A stretch of DNA of 6,569 nucleotides from Paracoccaceae bacterium. Its GTDB lineage: Bacteria > Pseudomonadota > Alphaproteobacteria > Rhodobacterales > Rhodobacteraceae. This document shows positions 1-5,180 of this stretch, piece after piece. The translations under genes and the position numbers were made by a program. Every line of letters begins with the position of its first letter. Position 1 is the first letter of the stretch. The notes beneath the pieces are model-generated. The model saw only the letters and a list, made by a program, of their open reading frames with translations. It did no database searches and had not been told where the DNA came from. The stretch lies in assembly GCA_027069385.1 (NCBI GenBank), contig JALXER010000144.1, positions 1 to 6,569 on the forward strand. Direction: 5' to 3'.

Positions 1-107
1 TTTGGGGCCGGGGGTATTTTTCGACCACCAACGGCGCGATTACGCAAGACATCGTACTTCAGTACCTGGAAAATCATATCCAAAATCCTACCGGCGCAAG
101 CCGGTAG
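1..107 (+). CDS. tnpA: IS200/IS605-family transposase (TnpA), C-terminal fragment
   Basis: This is the 3' end of a gene whose start lies outside the window. Bases 3-104 give 34 residues, beginning WGRGYFSTTNGAIT and ending NPTGASR, then TAG at 105-107. The W-G-R-G-Y-F-S-T-T-N-G-x-I-T segment followed by a short helix carrying a tyrosine (Q-Y-L-E-N-H) is typical of the C-terminus of Y1 HUH transposases of the IS200/IS605 family. These cut and join single-stranded DNA using that tyrosine. The residue four after the Tyr is His; the well-studied IS608 enzyme has Gln there, and I cannot tell whether this matters. The HUH motif itself is outside the window, so activity cannot be judged. The stop codon lies in the 3' arm of the hairpin at 88-107. 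The family call is from memory of the motif, without a search. Confidence 0.75.
   Translation, partial: WGRGYFSTTNGAITQDIVLQYLENHIQNPTGASR
82..107 (-). terminator. Hairpin: usp terminator and/or IS right-end palindrome
   Basis: CTACCGGC (88-95) pairs perfectly with GCCGGTAG (100-107) around a 4-nt loop. Read on the - strand it starts 4 nt past the usp stop and is followed by GATTTTG, a short T-run, so it fits a Rho-independent terminator for usp. Read on the + strand it contains the transposase stop codon. IS200/IS605 elements carry a subterminal hairpin near the right end, so the same palindrome could be the insertion-sequence end. The two roles are not exclusive. Confidence 0.65.
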
Positions 108-111
108 TGGT

Positions 112-936
112 TTAGTGCGCCATCAGCACCGGAATTCCGGCGGTATTCAGAATACGGTTGGTCACGCCGCCAAACAGGTCTTCGGCAAATTTGGCATGTT
201 CATAAGCCCCCATCACCAGAATTCCGGCTCCGGTTTCCTGGACCGCGCTCTGGATCGTTGCGGCAACCGAGCCCTTGCGTTCCCGGTGGACGACCTGCGC
301 ATCAATTCCGTGGCGCTCGAGGTGGACCATGATCATGGCGGTCTTTGCTTCCAGATCGTCTTTCTTGCCCACATAGAGCAAGCTGACCCTGGCTTTTTCC
401 CCCATGATACACAGCGCACTGGCCAGCGCGTGGGCCGCTGCGCGCCGCCCGTCCCAAGCTACCAGAAAAAGCGCGTCCGCACCGCTGGAACCCACATAGT
501 CATCGGGCACAACCATCACCGGACGGCCGGAATTGCGGGCAATCACGTCGGGGTGCACTTCCATATGGGGATAGTTGCTGTCGCGATCGCTATGCCCCAT
601 AAAAGTAATATCAAAGGCCCGCCCGACCTCCATCATTTTCTCGTCTGCATCGCCGTAGACATCCATATAATGGATATGATCCGCCGGATGGCCGGTTTCC
701 ACGTCAAAGAACGCGGCCTTAACCTTGGCGCGGTGCGCTTTATCCGCTTTTTCAAGATTGTCCATCGCCCCTTGTGGCAAATGCGCCCCGTAAGAAAACA
801 GCACATTGGGCAACCCGTGCGCCAGCACGCCGGTCACATGGGCGTTGTTCTTGCGGGCGAATTGATAGGCATATTCCAGCGCGGTTCTGGACTGGTCGCT
901 TCCGCTAAAGGCAACAAGGATGTTGGAAATGGTCAT
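112..936 (-). CDS. Universal stress protein, tandem two-domain (UspA family)
   Basis: 274 aa with two Usp (HUP-fold) domains: residues about 1-145 (start MTISNILVAFSGSDQS) and about 155-274. Domain 2 has the family's late motif, V-M-G-A-Y-E-H-A-K-F-A-E-D-L-F-G-G-V-T-N-R. The usual G-x-x-G of ATP-binding Usp proteins is degenerate here, with Glu at the second Gly position, so nucleotide binding is uncertain. Such soluble proteins are induced by stress, starvation or low oxygen; the exact role is unknown. The start is well supported: AGGAG (- strand, 947-943) lies 6 nt before the ATG at 936. The gene lies 72 nt downstream of the protease gene on the same strand, but the gap holds a palindromic FNR-type site and a possible -10, so it may be transcribed separately. 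It ends IPVLMAH, a normal family C-terminus, so it is not truncated by the neighbouring insertion sequence. Confidence 0.93.
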   Translation of the reverse strand: MTISNILVAFSGSDQSRTALEYAYQFARKNNAHVTGVLAHGLPNVLFSYGAHLPQGAMDNLEKADKAHRAKVKAAFFDVETGHPADHIHYMDVYGDADEKMMEVGRAFDITFMGHSDRDSNYPHMEVHPDVIARNSGRPVMVVPDDYVGSSGADALFLVAWDGRRAAAHALASALCIMGEKARVSLLYVGKKDDLEAKTAMIMVHLERHGIDAQVVHRERKGSVAATIQSAVQETGAGILVMGAYEHAKFAEDLFGGVTNRILNTAGIPVLMAH

Positions 937-971
937 GGCAATCTCCTGTTTGTTCAGGTGGATACAAGGCC

Positions 972-977
972 ATTGTC
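972..977 (-). promoter_or_regulatory. Possible -10 element of the usp promoter
   Basis: On the - strand GACAAT (977 to 972) matches TATAAT at 4 of 6 positions. It would start transcription near 965, giving a leader of about 29 nt that contains the AGGAG ribosome site. No good -35 is present; the FNR-like palindrome is centred about 40.5 bp upstream of that start instead, as expected for a class II activator. An alternative -10 (TTGTAT, 967 to 962) fits the spacing less well. Confidence 0.35.
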
Positions 978-998
978 GCTGTTTTTACCAATTTGTCC

Positions 999-1012
999 TT
1001 GACCAAGGTCAA
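999..1012 (-). promoter_or_regulatory. FNR/CRP-family palindrome upstream of usp
   Basis: TTGACCAAGGTCAA is a perfect 14-bp palindrome. It matches the FNR consensus TTGAT-N4-ATCAA at four of five bases in each half, in the TTGAC/GTCAA form also used by FNR-family regulators. It overlaps the stop codon of the protease gene (1009-1011) and lies 63-76 bp before the usp start. Low-oxygen activation of usp genes by FNR-type regulators is known in other proteobacteria; its use here is inferred from motif and position. Confidence 0.55.
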
Positions 1013-1599
1013 CGGGTCAAAATCATCCGCCCGCCGGTAATCTCGATTGACCGGAACCGCCGCAGATACCGCATGCCCAGCAACGAGGTATCCAGTTCGC
1101 CCCCATTCACCGTAGCAAGGATATTGCGGTCGATAAACCGCCCCAGCACCACCGAATCCAGTTGGGTATGGGCAATAGGAACCAGGCCATTCGCGGTGTT
1201 GGCCTGATCGGTATAGACCAGCCTGTCGAGGTCGATCCCGACCTTTTGCGCATCGGCGTAATTCAGGACAATGTCGCTGGCGCCGGTATCGACCACAAAG
1301 GTAATACGCTTGCCGTTAACTTCGACATCGGCGTAAAAATGTCCGTCGCGGGCGCGGTTGAACGCTACCGTGCCCTGGTCCATAAGCCGCGGATGCGACG
1401 GATAGAGCTGTGCTGTGATCTGGTCGCGAATGCTATAGGCCCCGATGGCGCCAATAAAGATCAGCCCCCAGATAACCAGTTGCTGCAAGCTGGTATTCAA
1501 TTGCTTACGGGTGCCGATCAGCATCGATCCGCCAACCACCACCAGCAGCAAAACCAAATAGACCAGTGCGGCCTGGTCGTCTCCGCTCAATTCTCTCAT
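1009..1599 (-). CDS. Membrane-anchored clan AA (retropepsin-like) aspartic protease, TIGR02281-type
   Basis: 196 aa. Two hydrophobic segments (about residues 11-29 and 40-57) anchor the N-terminus in the membrane. They are followed by a single retropepsin-like domain: the strand GHFYADVEVNGK (86-97), the catalytic F-V-V-D-T-G-A-S-D motif (Asp104-Thr-Gly-Ala), a flap-like T-A-N-G (135-138) and the closing S-L-L-G-M (172-176). This matches the small TIGR02281 group of bacterial aspartic proteases. With only one D-T-G the active enzyme should be a dimer. Substrate is unknown, and the side of the membrane is not certain from sequence alone. Its ATG overlaps the MarC stop as ATGA, pointing to translational coupling and one transcript with the MarC gene. 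No independent ribosome site is needed or obvious. The two-TM plus DTGA arrangement makes the family call firm; the function in the cell is open. Confidence 0.9.
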   Translation of the reverse strand: MRELSGDDQAALVYLVLLLVVVGGSMLIGTRKQLNTSLQQLVIWGLIFIGAIGAYSIRDQITAQLYPSHPRLMDQGTVAFNRARDGHFYADVEVNGKRITFVVDTGASDIVLNYADAQKVGIDLDRLVYTDQANTANGLVPIAHTQLDSVVLGRFIDRNILATVNGGELDTSLLGMRYLRRFRSIEITGGRMILTR

Positions 1600-2204
1600 A
1601 GGATTCCCATATCACGAATTCCGTCGATCACAAACTGTACTGACAACGCCGCCAGAAACATACCGAACAATCGGGATATCAGGTTGATTCCGGTTTGGCC
1701 CAGCAGGCGCTCCAACATGTTGCCCAGCAGGAACATGGTCAGAACGATCATCAGCACCGCCACCATAACCCCGAACACCATGACTTGCCCGGCAAGGCTG
1801 TCATGCTGGCCAGTCAGCAGGATCATGGTGGTCATCGCGCCCGGGCCGGCGATCAGCGGCATAGCAAGCGGAAATACCGAAGGGTCGGGGGCCGGCTCGG
1901 CCTGGTTTTCGCGCCGCTCGGTGCGTTTTTCGAACAGCATTTCAATCGCGGTCAGAAACAGCAACAACCCGCCGGAAATCCGGAAGGCCGGCATGCTGAT
2001 GCCGATCACCGTCAGCACTCTTTCGCCAGCAATCCCGAACACCGCCAGAATACCCAGCCCCACCAGCACCGAGCGAAAGGCGATCTTGCGCCGCTCGGCC
2101 TTGGTGTTGTTTTTGGTCACGGCAACGAATAGCGGTGCCAGCCCGATCGGGTCAATGATCACAAACAACGACACAAAGGCCGTGATGGCGAGATTCAGTT
2201 CCAT
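1596..2204 (-). CDS. MarC family integral membrane protein
   Basis: 202 aa, the usual MarC length, with about six membrane segments (roughly 5-28, 44-63, 70-91, 111-131, 142-163, 173-196). Family hallmarks are V-I-I-D-P-I-G near the N-terminus (15-21) and P-L-A-M-P-L-I-A-G-P-G (112-122). A charged loop at about 92-108 separates the two halves, which look like related three-helix units. MarC proteins were once linked to multiple antibiotic resistance, but that link has not held up and their transport role is unknown. The start at 2204 is supported by GAGGGG (- strand, 2214-2209), about 4 nt upstream. It is the first gene of a probable operon with the aspartic protease (4-nt ATGA overlap) and is divergent from the small exported protein gene, with only 47 bp between the two starts. 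No convincing promoter could be fixed in that gap. Confidence 0.93.
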   Translation of the reverse strand: MELNLAITAFVSLFVIIDPIGLAPLFVAVTKNNTKAERRKIAFRSVLVGLGILAVFGIAGERVLTVIGISMPAFRISGGLLLFLTAIEMLFEKRTERRENQAEPAPDPSVFPLAMPLIAGPGAMTTMILLTGQHDSLAGQVMVFGVMVAVLMIVLTMFLLGNMLERLLGQTGINLISRLFGMFLAALSVQFVIDGIRDMGIL

Positions 2205-2251
2205 AGATCCCCTCGGGTTAATCGTGGGTTGATTTAGGGGGAAAAGCAGCC

Positions 2252-2733
2252 ATGATGCAAGCCATGGATTATCGAATGCTAAAATATCGCTGCTGGCCTG
2301 CTGGGCTGCATCCCCGCTGGCCGCCCAGCAGGTCTCGGATTGCTATGACAGCGCCACCCCGACCTACCCGCTACAGGCCGCGGCAATTGCCGAACCGTGG
2401 CAGGAAAATACCCGCAGTTTTGATCATGGTCAGGTGCGCATAGTGCTGATGGATACGATTGAACCCGCCTATGGTGCGGTCTATCTGATGGTGCTGTTCT
2501 GGTCGCTTGACGGGCAGGATGATTTGCGTTCCTGTGTGTTGATATCACAAGGAAATATCGGGTTTCCCGATATGACATTGGCCGGGCTGAAAGTGGCAGG
2601 GGATGGGAGTGCGGAAATGGTGTTTCTGGTGCCAACCACGTTTTACAACCCCGAACAGGATGCCTTTGAAGCCGGTGCTGTCGAGGTGAACCTGAACCGG
2701 ATAACGCTGGAGGTCACGGCAACGCGCCGCTAG
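2252..2733 (+). CDS. Small exported protein of unknown function, with an apparent frameshift in the signal peptide
   Basis: I do not recognise the family. The reading frame ending at TAG 2731-2733 is open back to 2233 but has no ATG, GTG or TTG before 2434. All nearby ATGs (2252, 2255, 2264, 2276) lie in another frame. Joining the frames at the A-run 2281-2284 (one extra A) gives MMQAMDYRMLKISLLACW, then AASPLAAQ: a charged start, hydrophobic core and signal-peptidase-like end. The mature part starts about QVSDCYDSATPTYP. The restored protein would be 160 aa, with two cysteines after the signal (in SDCYD and RSCVL) that could form a disulphide. AGGGGGA at 2236-2242 is a good ribosome site for the ATG at 2252. 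So either the sequence lacks one A, or the gene is truly broken or uses slippage. The frame stays open for about 150 codons after the shift, which argues that any break is recent or artefactual. It faces the ABC-F gene tail to tail across the repeat region. Confidence 0.65.
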
Positions 2734-2842
2734 GGCATACCCGACCCTATATAATGACCCGGTCAGGGGGGAATTGCCGGTACGGCAAGAGGGGGCGGAA
2801 CGCCCCCAAAACCGCCCGCAGGGCGGCCCGGCCCAAACGGAA

Positions 2843-2870
2843 GCCCGTGTTTGGCTTGCCAAACACGGGC
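2843..2870. repeat. 13-bp perfect hairpin in the left arm
   Basis: Bases 2843-2855 pair completely with 2858-2870 around TT (in practice a CTTG loop). It is the strongest stem in the region and could stop transcription from the exported-protein gene, though no T-run follows it on either strand. Confidence 0.8.
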
Positions 2871-3003
2871 TGGAGTGCGGGAGTGCTCCGGTTTGGAGGC
2901 AAGTGCCGTTTGGCGAGATACATTGAAATAAAGCCGGCGTAACCTGCGCACATTTCCTTATGTAGCGAACAAAGGAATCGTGGCGCTCCCGCACTCCAGC
3001 CCG

Positions 3004-3021
3004 TGATTGCTTACGCAATCA
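3004..3021. repeat. 7-bp hairpin in the right arm
   Basis: TGATTGC (3004-3010) pairs with GCAATCA (3015-3021) around TTAC. It sits at the position equivalent to the left-arm hairpin but with different stem bases. The outer part of the stem is weaker here, with a wobble and a mismatch where the left arm has C-G and G-C. Confidence 0.75.
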
Positions 3022-3112
3022 AAGGCTTCCGTTTGGGCCGGGCCCTCGTGCTGCGCACATCGGGCGGGTCGCTGCGCTGGCTTGTGCGACGGGTATCGGG
3101 GGAAGGGCGGGC

Positions 3113-3128
3113 CGCGCCTTGGGGCGCG
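3113..3128 (-). terminator. Possible ABC-F gene terminator hairpin
   Basis: CGCGCC (3113-3118) pairs with GGCGCG (3123-3128) around TTGG, starting 26 nt past the ABC-F stop on the - strand. No T-run follows, so Rho-independent termination is only a possibility; it may equally belong to the surrounding repeat. Confidence 0.35.
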
Positions 3129-3154
3129 TAAGGGCAGGGGGGGCCTACCAACCG

Positions 3155-5005
3155 TCACCCGCGTTCCAGCCGTTCAAGCGCTTTCAACCAAAGGCTTTCG
3201 GCGCGTTCCAGACCGGCCATCACCTCTTTGCGCTTCTTCGTCCACTTCTCGATTTCCTCGAAATCGCCGCGTTCATAGAGCGCCTTGTTGCCCAGCCGCC
3301 GGTCGATATTGTCGCGCATTTCTTCGAGCTTGGCGACGCGGGCTTCGCATTTGGCCACTTCGGCGCGCAACCCTGCGCCCGGTTTGGGCCTGGGGGCAGG
3401 CTTGGCGGGTTTGGGCTTTTTGGCCACATCCTTGACGGCTCCGCCACGTTCGCTTAGCAGCATGCGGCGATAGGCGTCCATATCGTCATGATAGGGCTTG
3501 ACCGCGCCGTCCTTGACCAGCCACAGCCGGTCAGCCACCAGTTCCACAAGGCTGCTGTCATGGCTGACCAGAATGACCGCGCCGTTATAGGCGGTCAGGG
3601 CCTGCACCAGAGCCTCGCGCGATTGGATATCAAGATGGTTGGTCGGCTCGTCCAGAATAATCAGGTGCGGCGCGTCCAGCGTGGCCAGCAGCATCGACAA
3701 GCGCGCCTTTTGCCCGCCCGACAGGCGCGCAACCACGGTTTCGTGCGCCTCGGGCCCCAGACCGCCCGCCGCCAGCCGTGCGCGAATGCGGGCCGGTGTT
3801 TCGGTGGGCCGCTCGCGCATCAGGTGCTGGATCGGGGTTTCGTCCAGATACAGCTCATCCACCTGATGCTGGGCAAAATAGCCGATGCGAAGCTTGTTGG
3901 ACGTATGCATCTGGCCGCTTTTGGTTTGCAGCCGCCCCGATATCAGCTTGGCCAGCGTCGATTTGCCCTGACCATTGGCCCCGAGCAGCGCGATCCGGTC
4001 ATCCTGGTCAATGCGCAGGTCCAGATTGCGCAGCACAACCGTGTCGCCATACCCCGCCGAGGCGCCGTCCATGCGCACGATAGGCGGTGACAGTTCCTCG
4101 GGTTCGGGAAAGTTGAACCCCGCGACGCTGTCGCCAACGATCTCGGCAATCGGCTTCATCCGTTCCAGCGCCTTCAGGCGGCTTTGAGCCTGCTTGGCCT
4201 TGCTGGCCTTGGCGCGGAACCGGTCGACAAAGCTTTGCATATGCGCGCGCTCGCGGTCCTGCTTTTTCTTCATGGCCATCTGCTGTTCAAGCTTGGCGCG
4301 GCGCTGGTTCTCGAAATTGTCGTAATTGCCCTGATACAGCGTCAGTTTTTGCTGGTCCAGATGCAGGATGGCATTGACCGAGCGGTTCAGCAAATCCTTG
4401 TCATGGCTAACGATCAGCACCGTATAGGGATAGCGCGCCAGATAGGTTTCCAGCCAGATCGCGCCTTCCAGATCAAGATAGTTGGTCGGCTCGTCCAGCA
4501 GCAGGAAATCGGGTTTGGAAAACAGCACCGCCGCCAGTGCCACCCGCATCCGCCAGCCGCCCGAAAAATCCTTGCACGGGCGCGCCTGCGCGGTCGCATC
4601 AAACCCGAGGCCGTTCAGGATGGCGGCGGCGCGGGCCTCGGCCGAATGGCTGTCAATGTCGGCAAGGCGGGCGTGGATCTCGGCGATGCGCGACGGGTCG
4701 GTAGCGGTTTCGGATTCGGCCAGCAGGGCGTCGCGTTCGGTATCGGCCTGAAGCACCGTGTCAATCAAGGAGGTATCGCTGGCCGGCGCTTCTTGCGCCA
4801 CACCGCCAATGCGGGTGCCCCGCGGGATTTTGATGGTGCCGTCATCCAGGGTCCATTCGCCGCGGATCAACCGGAACAGCGTGGTTTTACCGGTGCCGTT
4901 CCGCCCGACAATCCCGACTTTGTGGCCCGAGGGAATGGTGGCGCTGGCATTGTCGAGCAGAACCCGGCCTTCGAGGCGAAAGGTGATATTGTTGATGGCT
5001 AACAT
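3155..5005 (-). CDS. ABC-F family ATP-binding protein (YheS/Uup-like)
   Basis: 616 aa, soluble, with two ABC ATPase domains and no membrane segments. Domain 1: Walker A G-R-N-G-T-G-K-T (34-41), signature F-S-G-G-W-R-M-R (147-154), Walker B L-L-L-D-E-P (168-173), H-loop S-H-D (200-202). A basic, helical linker (about 220-300) would reach toward the ribosomal P site. Domain 2: Walker A G-A-N-G-Q-G-K-S-T (342-350), signature L-S-G-G-Q-K-A-R (428-435), Walker B I-I-L-D-E-P (449-454), H-loop S-H-D (481-483). A Lys/Pro-rich stretch (526-543) leads into a C-terminal coiled coil (545-616). All ATPase motifs are intact. ABC-F proteins act on the ribosome to relieve stalled states; some give antibiotic resistance, but this architecture and the chromosomal setting suggest a housekeeping role. 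The start at 5005 is chosen because MLAINNITFRLEG is the normal family N-terminus; the frame stays open to 5284 but that part looks non-coding and would overlap mntH. No ribosome site precedes the ATG. Confidence 0.93.
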   Translation of the reverse strand: MLAINNITFRLEGRVLLDNASATIPSGHKVGIVGRNGTGKTTLFRLIRGEWTLDDGTIKIPRGTRIGGVAQEAPASDTSLIDTVLQADTERDALLAESETATDPSRIAEIHARLADIDSHSAEARAAAILNGLGFDATAQARPCKDFSGGWRMRVALAAVLFSKPDFLLLDEPTNYLDLEGAIWLETYLARYPYTVLIVSHDKDLLNRSVNAILHLDQQKLTLYQGNYDNFENQRRAKLEQQMAMKKKQDRERAHMQSFVDRFRAKASKAKQAQSRLKALERMKPIAEIVGDSVAGFNFPEPEELSPPIVRMDGASAGYGDTVVLRNLDLRIDQDDRIALLGANGQGKSTLAKLISGRLQTKSGQMHTSNKLRIGYFAQHQVDELYLDETPIQHLMRERPTETPARIRARLAAGGLGPEAHETVVARLSGGQKARLSMLLATLDAPHLIILDEPTNHLDIQSREALVQALTAYNGAVILVSHDSSLVELVADRLWLVKDGAVKPYHDDMDAYRRMLLSERGGAVKDVAKKPKPAKPAPRPKPGAGLRAEVAKCEARVAKLEEMRDNIDRRLGNKALYERGDFEEIEKWTKKRKEVMAGLERAESLWLKALERLERG

Positions 5006-5011
5006 GGGGGG

Positions 5012-5040
5012 CTTTTGCCGCAATGGCGGGGGGGTGTCAA
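5012..5040 (-). promoter_or_regulatory. Possible ABC-F gene promoter
   Basis: On the - strand a perfect TTGACA (5040 to 5035) is followed after 17 bp by CAAAAG (5017 to 5012), a poor -10 with 3 of 6 matches. Transcription would begin at or within a few bases of the ATG at 5005, so the message could be leaderless; this agrees with the lack of a ribosome site. The spacer contains a run of seven C and the start is preceded by six C. Confidence 0.35.
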
Positions 5041-5117
5041 CGCCAGTCTGAACGGGCGAGCCGTGCGCTGAACAGTCCGAAACCGCCCTGCAAAGGCGCG
5101 GCGGACCCATACCGGTA

Positions 5118-5146
5118 TTGCGAAGAGGAATTTGCAAGTCTATACT
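5118..5146 (+). promoter_or_regulatory. mntH promoter (sigma70-like)
   Basis: TTGCGA (5118-5123, 4 of 6 to TTGACA) and TATACT (5141-5146, 5 of 6 to TATAAT) are separated by exactly 17 bp. Transcription would start near 5153, leaving a leader of about 28 nt. The -10 lies inside the repeated TTTGCAAGT operator, a layout suited to repression. Confidence 0.6.
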
Positions 5147-5164
5147 TGCGAATGATTTGCAAGT
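5130..5164 (+). promoter_or_regulatory. Likely Mur/Fur-type operator of mntH
   Basis: Three half-sites alternate in direction: TTTGCAAGT (5131-5139), the complement of TTCGCAAGT (5144-5152) and TTTGCAAGT (5156-5164). They form two overlapping dyads: 5130-5153 (10 of 12 pairs match) and 5144-5164 (9 of 10 pairs match around a central base, 5154). The second has the odd-length symmetry of Fur-family boxes. In alphaproteobacteria mntH or sitABCD is commonly repressed by Mur, the Mn-sensing Fur homologue, at TGCAAAT-like sites. The operator covers the -10 and the predicted start of transcription, so binding would block mntH when Mn is plentiful. The regulator's identity is inferred. Confidence 0.6.
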
Positions 5165-5180
5165 GCAATAGAACGGCCTA

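Larger units (their letters stand above)
2825..3044. repeat. 220-bp inverted-repeat element (two 59-bp arms, 102-bp spacer)
   Basis: The arm at 2825-2883 and the reverse complement of 2986-3044 match at 50 of 59 positions. The outer 21 bp (2825-2845 with 3024-3044) and the inner 20 bp (2864-2883 with 2986-3005) are identical. All nine differences fall in the 18-bp middle, which in each arm is itself a hairpin. The cores read TGTTTGGCTTGCCAAACA (left) and TGATTGCGTAAGCAATCA (right, reverse complement), with paired swaps that keep the stem. I see no transposase gene inside and no clear target duplication at these edges. It resembles paired palindromic repeats (BIME-like) or a small non-autonomous element; which one is not decidable from one copy. 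Confidence 0.8.
2734..3154. other. Non-coding, hairpin-rich convergent intergenic region
   Basis: 421 bp between two genes that end facing each other; I see no credible gene here. Short open frames run through both strands but follow palindromes rather than coding signals. Perfect stem-loops on the + strand: 2774-2788 (TTGCCG/CGGCAA), 2791-2807 (GGGGGCG/CGCCCCC), 2812-2826 (CCGCCC/GGGCGG), 2843-2870 (13 bp), 2886-2898 (CTCC/GGAG), 3004-3021 (7 bp) and 3113-3128 (CGCGCC/GGCGCG). A weaker stem GTCGC/GCGAC spans about 3068-3090. The central part is the inverted-repeat element listed separately. Such density suggests a dispersed repeat or a structured RNA at gene ends. Confidence 0.75.

Noticed and set aside
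115..1002. Long + strand open frame opposite the usp gene
   Set aside because: It mirrors the codon pattern of usp, is rich in His/Arg/Gly without family motifs, and runs into the usp promoter; it is a shadow.
1162..2232. Long + strand open frame opposite the protease and MarC genes
   Set aside because: Antisense to two clear family members. The product is low-complexity Ser/Asn/Ile-rich with no motif.
2216..2232. Direct repeat of GGGTT between the divergent MarC and exported-protein genes
   Set aside because: Two short, imperfect copies only; too weak to call a regulator site.
2434..2733. Exported-protein gene starting at GTG 2434 as a complete gene
   Set aside because: The frame is open for 200 bases upstream and encodes a clear signal-peptide core there, so GTG 2434 would cut into the mature protein. 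A frameshift nearer 2281 explains more.
2747..2953. Short open frames inside the hairpin-rich region, both strands (also 2545-3018 and 3007-3435)
   Set aside because: Their sequences follow the palindromes, several frames are open at once because of GC richness, and none has a ribosome site or domain signal.
4184..5002. 272-codon + strand open frame opposite the ABC-F gene
   Set aside because: Antisense shadow of a GC-rich gene with intact Walker and signature motifs; no ribosome site or family motif of its own.
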